Positions 1 to 9,874 of a stretch of 64,000 bases of DNA are shown piece after piece (the first letter of the stretch is position 1; each line of letters opens with the position of its first letter). Under the pieces are notes generated by a model. The model worked only from the letters and a program-made list of their open reading frames with translations, was not told the origin of the DNA and made no database searches. The DNA is taken from assembly GCA_019421015.1 (NCBI GenBank), contig JAHZGC010000019.1, positions 1 through 64,000 of the forward strand, read 5' to 3'. This DNA is from Coriobacteriaceae bacterium. GTDB taxonomy: Bacteria; Actinomycetota; Coriobacteriia; Coriobacteriales; UMGS124. The position numbers were made by a program, and so were the translations under genes.

Positions 1-2910
<2,910 letters not shown>

Positions 2911-2943
2911 CGGCCACGATACGTGGCCATAGGAACTAGCGAG

Positions 2944-2978
2944 CGCCCCGGGCTTCTCTGCTGGAGAGGCCCGGGGCG
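2944..2978 (+). terminator. Hairpin terminator after nifJ
   Basis: A 15-bp stem (CGCCCCGGGCTTCTC against GAGAGGCCCGGGGCG, one mismatch) with a 5-base loop lies 34 bases after the nifJ stop. The T-tract is short, so it may be a weak intrinsic or assisted terminator. Confidence 0.65.
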
Positions 2979-3303
2979 TTGGCATGTGGGGCTTGCAGGG
3001 GTTCGGGGTCCTCCACGCCAAAAAATGACGGGCGTGAACGATGCCTCAAGGGGTATGGAGCGCTAGTATTTTAGAGAATGATATATTCCCTGGGGTAATT
3101 TCGTAGATGATATAATGTAATGCTTTCCGTAGGCTCTGAGAGGCATTTCAATCGTTCACGGGCGTTCGTTTTTGCCAACATGCGGCTGTCTTGCCGCAAG
3201 AAGAAATGGCAATTGCTCCGATAGGTGATAAAAATGAATAATTACGATGGGGTAGTGCATAATCTGTGCCTATGCAACTTCTGTCGGTGTGCTCATGTCG
3301 CCC
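2979..3303. other. Noncoding, AT-richer leader region
   Basis: No gene seen. The stretch 3060-3250 is clearly more AT-rich than its surroundings (for example ATGATATATTCCC and GATGATATAATG) and probably holds promoter or upstream control DNA for the aldo/keto reductase. No riboswitch or RNA gene was recognised. Confidence 0.4.
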
Positions 3304-3334
3304 TTGACCTCGACCGTGCCCGAGGTCGTACTAT
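3304..3334 (+). promoter_or_regulatory. Candidate MerR-type promoter with dyad in a 19-bp spacer
   Basis: TTGACC (3304-3309) and TACTAT (3329-3334) are separated by 19 bp, longer than the usual 17. The spacer region carries a dyad GACCTCG-N8-CGAGGTC (3306-3327). A dyad between over-spaced -35 and -10 boxes is the classic arrangement for MerR-family activators. It lies 40 bases upstream of the aldo/keto reductase start. No MerR gene is in the window, so the regulator assignment is inference. Confidence 0.45.
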
Positions 3335-3374
3335 GAGGCTACACCCGTCAGGTTTTTAGGAGAGGACCCCATTC

Positions 3375-4526
3375 ATGACCGATGTTTCTACGTGCGCCCT
3401 GCCCGAGGACTACCTGGGCAAGAACACCCCCAAGCTGGGCTTTGGCCTGATGCGCCTGCCCAAGACCGAGGACGACCAGATCGACGTTGCCCAGACCAGC
3501 CGCATGGTCGACGCATTTATCGCCGCCGGGGGCACCTACTTCGACACGGCCTTCGTGTACGCCGGCAGCGAGGACGCAATCCGCCAGGCCCTCGTCGAGC
3601 GTTATCCGCGTGAGAGCTACACGCTGGCCAGCAAGTGCTTCGCCGCCAACCAGCCCGACGCCGCCATGGCCCAAGCCCAGCTCGCCACCTCGCTGGAGCG
3701 CACGGGTGCCGGCTACTTCGACTACTACCTGCTCCACAACCTGGGCGACCACCGTACCCAGGTGTTCGAGGACTTTGGCATGTGGGCCTGGGCGCAGCAG
3801 ATGAAGGAGCAGGGGCTTATCCGCCATCTGGGCTTCTCATGGCATGCCGACGCCGCCCGGCTCGACGCCGTGCTGACGGCCCACCCCGAGGCCGAGTTCG
3901 TGCAGCTGCAGATCAACTACGCCGACTGGGACGATCCCCAGAACCAGTCGCGCCTGTGCTACGAGTGCGCCCTGAAGCATGGCAAGCCCGTGGTGATCAT
4001 GGAGCCCGTGAAGGGCGGCCTGCTCGCCAACCCGCCCCAGCCCGTGGCCGACGTGCTCAAGGCGGCCGACGCCGAGGCGAGCTGCGCCAGCTGGGCCATC
4101 CGCTTTGCCATGGACCTGCCGGGCATCATCACCGTGCTGAGCGGCATGAGCAACGAGGAGCAGATGGCCGACAACCTGGCCACCTTCGCGAGTTTCGACG
4201 GCCTGACCGCCGAGCAGCGCGCCGTGGTCGACGCCGCCCGCGCCGCCATGGCCGCCATCGACCAGGTGCCCTGCACCAACTGCCGCTACTGCGTGAAGGG
4301 CTGCCCGGTCCAGGTGCCGATTCCCGGCATCTTTGGCGCTATGAACCTGGAACGCGTCTATGGCGACCATGCCAAGGCTCAGGGCGAGTACAACTGGGTG
4401 ACCAACAAGGGCGTCAAGGCGTCGGACTGCATCCAGTGCGGTGCCTGCGAGGCGGTGTGCCCGCAGCACCTGCCGATTATCAGCCTGCTCGAGGAGGCGG
4501 CCGGCCAGTACGAGCAGCAGGCGTAA
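3375..4526 (+). CDS. Aldo/keto reductase with C-terminal two-[4Fe-4S] ferredoxin domain
   Basis: 383 residues. The N-terminal two thirds is an aldo/keto reductase barrel: the tetrad residues are visible as Asp and Tyr in YFDTAFVYAGSE, Lys in LASKCF and His in YYLLHNLGD. The C-terminal third carries two cluster motifs, CTNCRYCVKGCP and CIQCGACEAVCP. This fusion is a known anaerobe family whose substrates are mostly unknown; the Fe-S domain suggests exchange of electrons with ferredoxin rather than, or as well as, NADPH. It is cytoplasmic with no signal peptide. The start is set by AGGAGAGG about 10 bases upstream of the ATG. It stands alone, with a hairpin on each side, and has its own MerR-like promoter candidate. 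Confidence 0.9.
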   Translation: MTDVSTCALPEDYLGKNTPKLGFGLMRLPKTEDDQIDVAQTSRMVDAFIAAGGTYFDTAFVYAGSEDAIRQALVERYPRESYTLASKCFAANQPDAAMAQAQLATSLERTGAGYFDYYLLHNLGDHRTQVFEDFGMWAWAQQMKEQGLIRHLGFSWHADAARLDAVLTAHPEAEFVQLQINYADWDDPQNQSRLCYECALKHGKPVVIMEPVKGGLLANPPQPVADVLKAADAEASCASWAIRFAMDLPGIITVLSGMSNEEQMADNLATFASFDGLTAEQRAVVDAARAAMAAIDQVPCTNCRYCVKGCPVQVPIPGIFGAMNLERVYGDHAKAQGEYNWVTNKGVKASDCIQCGACEAVCPQHLPIISLLEEAAGQYEQQA

Positions 4527-4557
4527 GGGAGCGCAGGGGGAGAAACCCTGCCAACGG

Positions 4558-4604
4558 GAGGCTCCGGACTGCCCGCATGGAGGTGCGCGGGCGGTCCGGG
4601 GCCT
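4558..4604 (+). terminator. Hairpin terminator after aldo/keto reductase
   Basis: A long imperfect stem (GAGGCTCCGGACTGCCCGCA paired with the segment 4584-4604) is followed by TTT. It lies 31 bases after the stop codon. Confidence 0.7.
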
Positions 4605-4717
4605 CTTTGGTGCGCATGGGGGCGGGACTGCGCGGGCGTGCGGGCAGGGACCGGCGAAAACGGGCGAGGGAGGGCTGCTTTGTTGCGGGGCATAATCCGC
4701 AGGAGCGCCAGATCTGG

Positions 4718-4937
4718 AGATACTTCCGCGGAATGAGGGTTCTGGATAGGGGTTTGGCGGCGAATAGGGTTTCCCGATTCGGCCTAGATTCCTGGTTGTA
4801 AAAACGCCTTTAAAGTCTGGCCTTCCTACCAGGTATTTCTTTGGTGCTCTCTGGTTTGTGGCCATTGGGTTGGCGGCGCTTACCAATTATCCAGGGTGGG
4901 CAGCCTATCCAGAACCGCCTTTCTGCGGCGCTATCTC
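4718..4937. repeat. Dispersed inverted-repeat element, family C, copy 1
   Basis: The left arm (4718-4750, containing CTTCCGCGGAATGAGGGTTC then TGGATAGG) and right arm (4904-4937, CCTATCCAGAACC then TTTCTGCGG) are imperfect inverted repeats around about 150 bp with no gene. A second copy with the same arms, orientation and similar length lies at 16681-16890. It sits between convergent genes, where insertion would be harmless. No transposase or target duplication was seen. The rest of the gap (4605-4717 and 4938-5035) holds nothing recognisable apart from GC-rich hairpin potential near 5000-5035. Confidence 0.6.
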
Positions 4938-5035
4938 CCCTTTGGTGGATTTGGGGATTGGGGCTTGCAAGGCGAGGGCCCAAAGAAGGATCAACCCTGG
5001 AAAGGATGCTTTCCCGGGGGCCTTTTTGGGCTATC

Positions 5036-6031
5036 CTACAGGTGGACCCGCGTGCCGCTGGTGCCTCCCATGATCTGCGGGGCCTTGCTGAGCGCGCCGA
5101 TCACGGCGACGCGCCCGGGCCCCGACTCGGCAAAGCGCACGGCGGCCTCCACCTTGGGGGCCATGGAGCCGGCACCGAACTGCCCCTGGGCAAGGTAGCG
5201 CTTGGCATCGGCCACGGGCAGGTCGGTCAGCGCTTTTTGGTCCGGCGTCCCGAAGCCCAGGTATACGTTCTCGACCGCCGTGAGCAAGAACAGGCGGTCG
5301 GCGTTGCAGTCGATGCCGAGCATGGCGCTTCCCAGGTCCTTGTCGAGCACGGCGTCGATGCCGTGGAGCAGCCCCTGCTCGTCGCGGTAGACTGGGATGC
5401 CGCCTCCGCCGCAGGCTATCACCGTGAACCGGCTGTCGAGCAGCTTGAGGATCGAGGCGGCCTCCACGATGCGCTTGGGGTCGGGGCTCGGCACGCAGCG
5501 GCGCCACCCGCGTCCCGAGTCCTCGCGGTAGACGACGCCGGGCTGCGCCTCCATGAGCTTTTTAGCCTGGTCCTCGGTGTAGAACTGGCCGATGGGCTTT
5601 ACGGGGTTGCGGAACGCCGGGTCTTTGGGGTCCACCTCGACGGCGGTGACCATTGTTGAGCAGAAGCGGTCCATGCCCCGCGCCCGCATAGCGTCGGTGA
5701 TGCACTCCTGCAGGTGGTAGCCGATGTAGCCCTGGGTGGCTGCCACGCACTCGGGCAGGGGCATGGTGGGTATGCGGGAGTCGGTGTCATGGCCGATCTG
5801 GAACGCATCCTGCACGATGCCCACCTGGGGTCCGTTGCCGTGGGTAAGGATGACCTCGTGACCCTGAGCGATGATCTCCATGATCGGGGGGACGGCCGCC
5901 TCGATGTTGGCGATCTGCTCCTGGGGCGTCTCGCCCAGCGCGTTGCCGCCCAGTGCAACGACGATGCGCTGGATGGAATCGCCGGGTTGGTCGGGGGATG
6001 CGGTGGCTGGTGCGCTTTTGCTGGTATACAT
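5036..6031 (-). CDS. arcC: Carbamate kinase
   Basis: 331 residues. Makes ATP from carbamoyl phosphate and ADP, giving carbamate; cytoplasmic. Family motifs are plain: VVALGGNAL near residue 28, THGNGPQVGIVQDA, and VIACGGGGIPV. The start is chosen at 6031 because GAGGACCCC stands directly before that ATG; an upstream in-frame Met at 6199 has no ribosome site and would add 56 unlikely residues. Even so, the protein has about 20 residues before the conserved core. No arginine deiminase, ornithine carbamoyltransferase, agmatine or allantoin gene lies next to it, so the source of carbamoyl phosphate cannot be read from this context. Confidence 0.95.
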   Translation of the reverse strand: MYTSKSAPATASPDQPGDSIQRIVVALGGNALGETPQEQIANIEAAVPPIMEIIAQGHEVILTHGNGPQVGIVQDAFQIGHDTDSRIPTMPLPECVAATQGYIGYHLQECITDAMRARGMDRFCSTMVTAVEVDPKDPAFRNPVKPIGQFYTEDQAKKLMEAQPGVVYREDSGRGWRRCVPSPDPKRIVEAASILKLLDSRFTVIACGGGGIPVYRDEQGLLHGIDAVLDKDLGSAMLGIDCNADRLFLLTAVENVYLGFGTPDQKALTDLPVADAKRYLAQGQFGAGSMAPKVEAAVRFAESGPGRVAVIGALSKAPQIMGGTSGTRVHL

Positions 6032-6208
6032 GGGGTCCTCCCTGATGTCGGTGAGGCTGCCGAGGGTTGTCGAGGGTATGGTTCCCATGCATGGGGATTG
6101 TGGGGCACCGCAGCCCGGCTTTCTGCTGGGCGCCCATGCGAAGCGCATGCTGTAAGAGATGGCCTTTACGGATGGGTTTGACGGGGGTAGGCCTTTCAAT
6201 CTGTGTGT

Positions 6209-6649
6209 CTAACGTCGCGAGGGCTTCTCCTCCTGTTCACGGTAGCGCTCGAGGGCGGCTTGGTAGGTGCCGCACGTCCGCTTGTAATACAGATGAAAGC
6301 CCAGGGTCATGCACAGGAGAATGACCAGGTAGATACCTATAAAAATCACCCAGCTCCCCCAGGTTGGCTCGAACCACCGGCCTATGAGGGCGGCGGCCAC
6401 GAGGATGGGCAGGTAGGTCAGGCCGAATCCGGCCACGCGCGCCGTGTAGCTTGCGCGGCGAATGATGGCAGGCGTGAACCACAGCAGCTGCAAAAACGGG
6501 AACAGGCACATGAGCGCGATGCTCACGAAGTATCCCACGACGGTCAGATCTATGTATCCCAGGGCAAAGGCGAATCCCACGCTCACGATCGTTGCGGCGG
6601 TAAATGCGGTGTAGAACACATAGCATGCCTGCTTGAGCTCGAACTTCAT
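6209..6649 (-). CDS. Four-helix membrane protein, DUF3021-like partner of LytTR regulator
   Basis: 146 residues with four hydrophobic spans (about 8-30, 35-58, 70-92 and 98-122) and a basic, Glu-rich cytoplasmic tail. Its size, topology and position just downstream of a stand-alone LytTR gene match the DUF3021 family, small membrane proteins that modulate a partner LytTR regulator. AAAGGAGG stands 9 bases before the ATG. The assignment rests mostly on topology and context; sequence identity to the family was not measured. The gap to the LytTR gene contains a dispersed repeat, so the pair may be transcribed together only by read-through. Confidence 0.65.
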   Translation of the reverse strand: MKFELKQACYVFYTAFTAATIVSVGFAFALGYIDLTVVGYFVSIALMCLFPFLQLLWFTPAIIRRASYTARVAGFGLTYLPILVAAALIGRWFEPTWGSWVIFIGIYLVILLCMTLGFHLYYKRTCGTYQAALERYREQEEKPSRR

Positions 6650-6717
6650 AATCGATGGCCTCCTTTGAGACGTTTTTGAGACGGGGTGTATGCGGTGCGT
6701 GCACAGGCCGTTGGCCT

Positions 6718-6824
6718 TAGAGCAATCCTCAAAATTGCTGCCACCGCGTTCCGCTCGGGCTCATGTGCCCCAGCACGCCGCGCCCTCGCGCGCCTTGTGG
6801 CAGCGATCTTCGTGGTTCGCTCTA
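6718..6824. repeat. Dispersed palindromic repeat, family B, copy 1
   Basis: A 107-bp element bounded by TAGAGC and GCTCTA. The arms 6718-6743 and 6797-6824 are imperfect inverted repeats (both show the CTGCCAC/GTGGCAG and TAGAGC/GCTCTA pairs). The centre has TTCCGCTCGGG and a small internal hairpin. A second copy lies in the opposite orientation at 13324-13425. The right end overlaps the LytTR gene and supplies its stop codon. Confidence 0.75.
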
Positions 6825-7259
6825 GAGCGCGAGCTTCTTCTTGATTGCAGACGCATACTGACGTGAGACCAGCACGTCCTCGCCGTTCGAGAGCGTGAGG
6901 ACCATGCGGGCTCCCAGCGCGGGGCGTAGCGAGCGCACGTGGTCAAAGTTGACCAGTGCTTGGCGCGAGGCTCGTACGAACTCGGTTCCGGCCAGATGCT
7001 CCTCGAGTTCGTAGAGGTGCAGCGGGCTTTGGAGCACGCGGTCGTGGGTGTAGAGGAACGTACGGCCGTCAACACTCTCGGTGTAGAGCACGTCGTCGAG
7101 GGGGACGAGGTGCGTGCGGCCGTCGAGCTCGCCGGCGAGCCGGCGGTCGAACGCGTTCAGGGCCCCCACGATACGGGCCGTGCGCTCGTCGATAACGGGG
7201 GTTTCTACGGTTATGCGGACGTCGTCGAGCGACGGGTCTTCGTGCAGGGTCACGTGCAT
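6822..7259 (-). CDS. Stand-alone LytTR-family DNA-binding regulator
   Basis: 145 residues. The C-terminal hundred (from about HLVPLDDVLYTESVDGRT) is a LytTR domain with the typical EEHLAGTEFVRASRQALVN and DGEDVLVSRQY-like end. No receiver domain is present, only about 45 residues of N-terminal sequence. Such short LytTR regulators usually pair with a DUF3021 membrane protein, found here just downstream. AAGGAGCC stands 9 bases before the start. The stop codon TAG lies inside a dispersed repeat, so the last residues may have been set by insertion of that element. Confidence 0.85.
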   Translation of the reverse strand: MHVTLHEDPSLDDVRITVETPVIDERTARIVGALNAFDRRLAGELDGRTHLVPLDDVLYTESVDGRTFLYTHDRVLQSPLHLYELEEHLAGTEFVRASRQALVNFDHVRSLRPALGARMVLTLSNGEDVLVSRQYASAIKKKLAL

Positions 7260-7545
7260 GGCATAGGGCTCCTTGGGACGGGTGCGATGGGCGCTGCGAG
7301 CTCGCTGGGACCACTATGCCCGTTGGGGAACGGGGGCACAACCTCGTGGGCAGCGAGTTGCACGGAAGGGGGCCTGGGTTGCATGGTTTGCCTCCAGACC
7401 CGTGGTTTTATAGGCGAGACACCCGATGGACGCACGCCCTTCACGATGGGCGGATATCATCGTGTGCAGAAAGCCGCGCGCATCTTGACGGGGGCACACC
7501 GCGTGCGGCATCCGTGCCACGGTCGCAAGAAAGGGACCTTACCCT

Positions 7546-8061
7546 ATGGCATCTAGCTTTCAAGATAAGTTCAACAGCTTCATGAACCACCGCAACGGCC
7601 CCGACCAGCTCTCGCGCGACAGCCTGATCCTGGGCATCGTGTTGCTGATCGTTGCCGTCCTGCTGCGCGACGCCGCCCGCACCGTCTTTACCGTGTTAGG
7701 CCTCGCCGCCATGGTGTACTCCTACTGGCGCATGTTCTCGTCCAAGGTGTCCGACCGCAGCCGCGAGAACGGTGCCTACGTTGCCAAGCGCACGGAGGTG
7801 CTGAACAAGCTGCCGTTTGGGAAGAAGGGCGGCGCTACGGGTGGCGCCGGCTCCTCGGCGTCGGGCGGACCTTCCAAGACCTCGGCGTTCAAGCAGGCCG
7901 CCCAGAAGGCCGCCGCCCAGGCCAAGGCCCAGGCGGCCGACAAGGACCACAAGTACTTCTTCTGCCCCAAGTGCGGCCAGTCGGTGCGCGTGCCCAAGGG
8001 TGCCGGCAAGATCCGCGTCACGTGCCCCAAGTGCGGCGAGAAGTTCGAAAAGAAGGCATAG
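7546..8061 (+). CDS. Membrane-anchored zinc-ribbon protein
   Basis: 171 residues. Two close hydrophobic spans (about 27-42 and 45-60) are followed by a basic, Gly/Ala/Ser/Lys-rich linker. A C-terminal zinc ribbon has CPKCGQ and CPKCGE pairs (about residues 144-167). The ending resembles the MJ0042/zinc-ribbon type found in putative metal-binding or regulatory proteins. The zinc ribbon probably lies in the cytoplasm. The specific function is not known. The start has AAAGGGACC before it. The 286 bp upstream (7260-7545), shared with the divergent LytTR gene, shows no other feature beyond a TTGACG at about 7487. Confidence 0.8.
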   Translation: MASSFQDKFNSFMNHRNGPDQLSRDSLILGIVLLIVAVLLRDAARTVFTVLGLAAMVYSYWRMFSSKVSDRSRENGAYVAKRTEVLNKLPFGKKGGATGGAGSSASGGPSKTSAFKQAAQKAAAQAKAQAADKDHKYFFCPKCGQSVRVPKGAGKIRVTCPKCGEKFEKKA

Positions 8062-8108
8062 GGGCCGATAGGGCAGTTGACCCCGATCGTTTCGACCTTC
8101 CAAGAGGT

Positions 8109-9572
8109 TCATGCACGGGGCGGGGTGCTTTCACAGGGGCGCACCCTGCTTTTTTCGGGCGGCCCCTCGACACCAAGCAACTCGAACAGCTCGTCTTTGG
8201 TGTGCACGCCGAGTTTGCGATAGATGCGGCTCGTGTGGGCCTTGATAGTGCCCCGGGCCACAAAGAGGTCCTCTTCCATCTGGGCCATGGGAACTTTGCG
8301 TGCCATGAGCTGCAACACCTCCTCCTCGCGGTCCGAAAGCCCGTGTTGTTTGGAGAGGTTCGAGACGCGCATCGACAGCGCCCCGGGTGTGAACACGTCG
8401 CCCGCGGTGTCTCCTCCGTCCGCTGCGTGCAGGTCGATGCCCCATCGGGCCGAGAGGCTCTTTTCGGTGAAGGCTATGACGAGAAACATGGCGAGGGCGG
8501 TTGCGGTGATAACAAGATGCACCGCCAAACTGACGGCGGGTGGAAGCGTTCGGGACGACAGGGCGAAGGTGTACCAGCCCACTGCTTCAGTAAGGTAGCG
8601 GATGCCGCGCTCGATGCCGTTGAGCCATACGGCGTTGACGCCGAAGCGATAGGTGATGTTGCTCAAGATGATCATGATAAACATGGAAAGCATGGTATAG
8701 CCGGCGTCAAAAAATGCGGCGGTGATCTGCATGCGATGGGACAGCAGCGGCGTGATGAGCAGGAGGCACGCGATCATCAGGGGAAACGCGATGCGGTAGA
8801 TGGTGTCGAAGTTGAACCATCGAGACGTCGAGAGCGAGCCAAAGAACACGAACGTCGTGGCGGCAAGCACGCCTACGATATTTCCTGGCACAATGGGCTG
8901 GTCGGGTAGCATGTTGAAGCCGGCGGCGAACGTGCACGTTGCCATGAGGGCGACTGCTTTCCAGGGAACGATGCGCTGAAACGGCTCGGTGATGGGCTGG
9001 GGACGTCCGTCGGCGGGCAGGTTGTCCACGGCGCGGTGCGACCACCATAGGGCGAGCACCGGCAGCACGACCGACATGGCCACGAGGCCGGGGAACTCAA
9101 CCGTCATGAAAAACCAGCACAGCAGCTCTCCAAAAAAGATGCTGGCCGCATGGTACACCGAGACACGCATGGGATTTAACGTGCCATAGAACTCGCACCA
9201 TGCCAATATGGTTATGGCCAAGCCTGCTCCGGCCAGTATAAGTCCGACGTGTCGAATGCCGGGAACAGACGGTACGGCCGTTTGCACCGCGCAGGCAACG
9301 GACCCTGCGACCATGCAAACGCCCGCGGCGCTGAGGGCGCGCGTGTTGTTCCAGAGCGGGGCCAGGCGTTTGGCGCAGAGAGCGGCCGCCAACGATGCGA
9401 CCCCGATGCTGACCTCGAAGAGGGCGTAGTCGGCGACGCCGATGGTGGGGTAGGCTCCATAGCGGAAAAAGATGGCGAGCCACGCACGATACAGGCCTAC
9501 TCCTAAAAACGACAGAGGCATTGCCCCGATGCGTCCGAGTATGGTGTGCCACCGTGTAAAGAAGTCCCTCAT
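8109..9572 (-). CDS. Membrane-embedded LuxR-family regulator (module 1)
   Basis: 487 residues. About twelve hydrophobic spans in an MFS-like arrangement fill residues 1-380. A LuxR-type helix-turn-helix follows at about 412-467 (LSDREEEVLQL ... TIKAHTSRIYRKLGVHTKDEL). This one-component architecture is common in Coriobacteriia: the membrane part probably senses a ligand and the C-terminal domain controls an adjacent reductase. The start at 9572 is preferred because GAGGAACG precedes it; an upstream Met at 9656 lacks a site. It is divergent from the FMN/FAD reductase at 9875, with two direct-repeat operator candidates between them. The ligand is unknown. Confidence 0.88.
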   Translation of the reverse strand: MRDFFTRWHTILGRIGAMPLSFLGVGLYRAWLAIFFRYGAYPTIGVADYALFEVSIGVASLAAALCAKRLAPLWNNTRALSAAGVCMVAGSVACAVQTAVPSVPGIRHVGLILAGAGLAITILAWCEFYGTLNPMRVSVYHAASIFFGELLCWFFMTVEFPGLVAMSVVLPVLALWWSHRAVDNLPADGRPQPITEPFQRIVPWKAVALMATCTFAAGFNMLPDQPIVPGNIVGVLAATTFVFFGSLSTSRWFNFDTIYRIAFPLMIACLLLITPLLSHRMQITAAFFDAGYTMLSMFIMIILSNITYRFGVNAVWLNGIERGIRYLTEAVGWYTFALSSRTLPPAVSLAVHLVITATALAMFLVIAFTEKSLSARWGIDLHAADGGDTAGDVFTPGALSMRVSNLSKQHGLSDREEEVLQLMARKVPMAQMEEDLFVARGTIKAHTSRIYRKLGVHTKDELFELLGVEGPPEKSRVRPCESTPPRA

Positions 9573-9677
9573 GAGCGTTCCTCGCCATGGATCGGGCCGG
9601 CGCATAAGCACTGGGTTGACTGCGGCCCGTTTGGTTGGTTTACCGAAATATAGCACCCCCTTACTCGGTTGACGAGG

Positions 9678-9770
9678 TTTACAACATTAACCCGAAGGCT
9701 GCCTTGTGAAACAAAAGGCCAGGTACAGACCTCGATGAGGATAACAAACCCTGAGTTACAACGTTAACCC
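9678..9770. promoter_or_regulatory. Direct-repeat operator candidate between regulator and reductase
   Basis: TTTACAACATTAACCC (9678-9693) and GTTACAACGTTAACCC (9755-9770) share 14 of 16 bases, in the same orientation and 77 bp apart. The divergent intergenic region 9573-9874 otherwise has no gene. Duplicated 16-bp sites in front of a regulated gene are plausible binding sites for the module 1 LuxR regulator. The binding assignment is inference. Confidence 0.5.
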
Positions 9771-9874
9771 CACAACCTGGTTCCAAGATGAATAAGCTGG
9801 GTACCGTGCACGGCGTCCTCATGACTGGAGGGCGTTTATTCGGTCAGCCATCACCAAAGAAAGAGGGTCATCTT

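Noticed and set aside
3060..3250. Riboswitch or tRNA in the AT-rich leader
   Set aside because: No conserved riboswitch core or cloverleaf could be folded by eye; left as noncoding leader.
7260..7545. Small genes between LytTR and zinc-ribbon genes
   Set aside because: The open frames here are short, overlap one another on both strands, and lack ribosome sites or family features.
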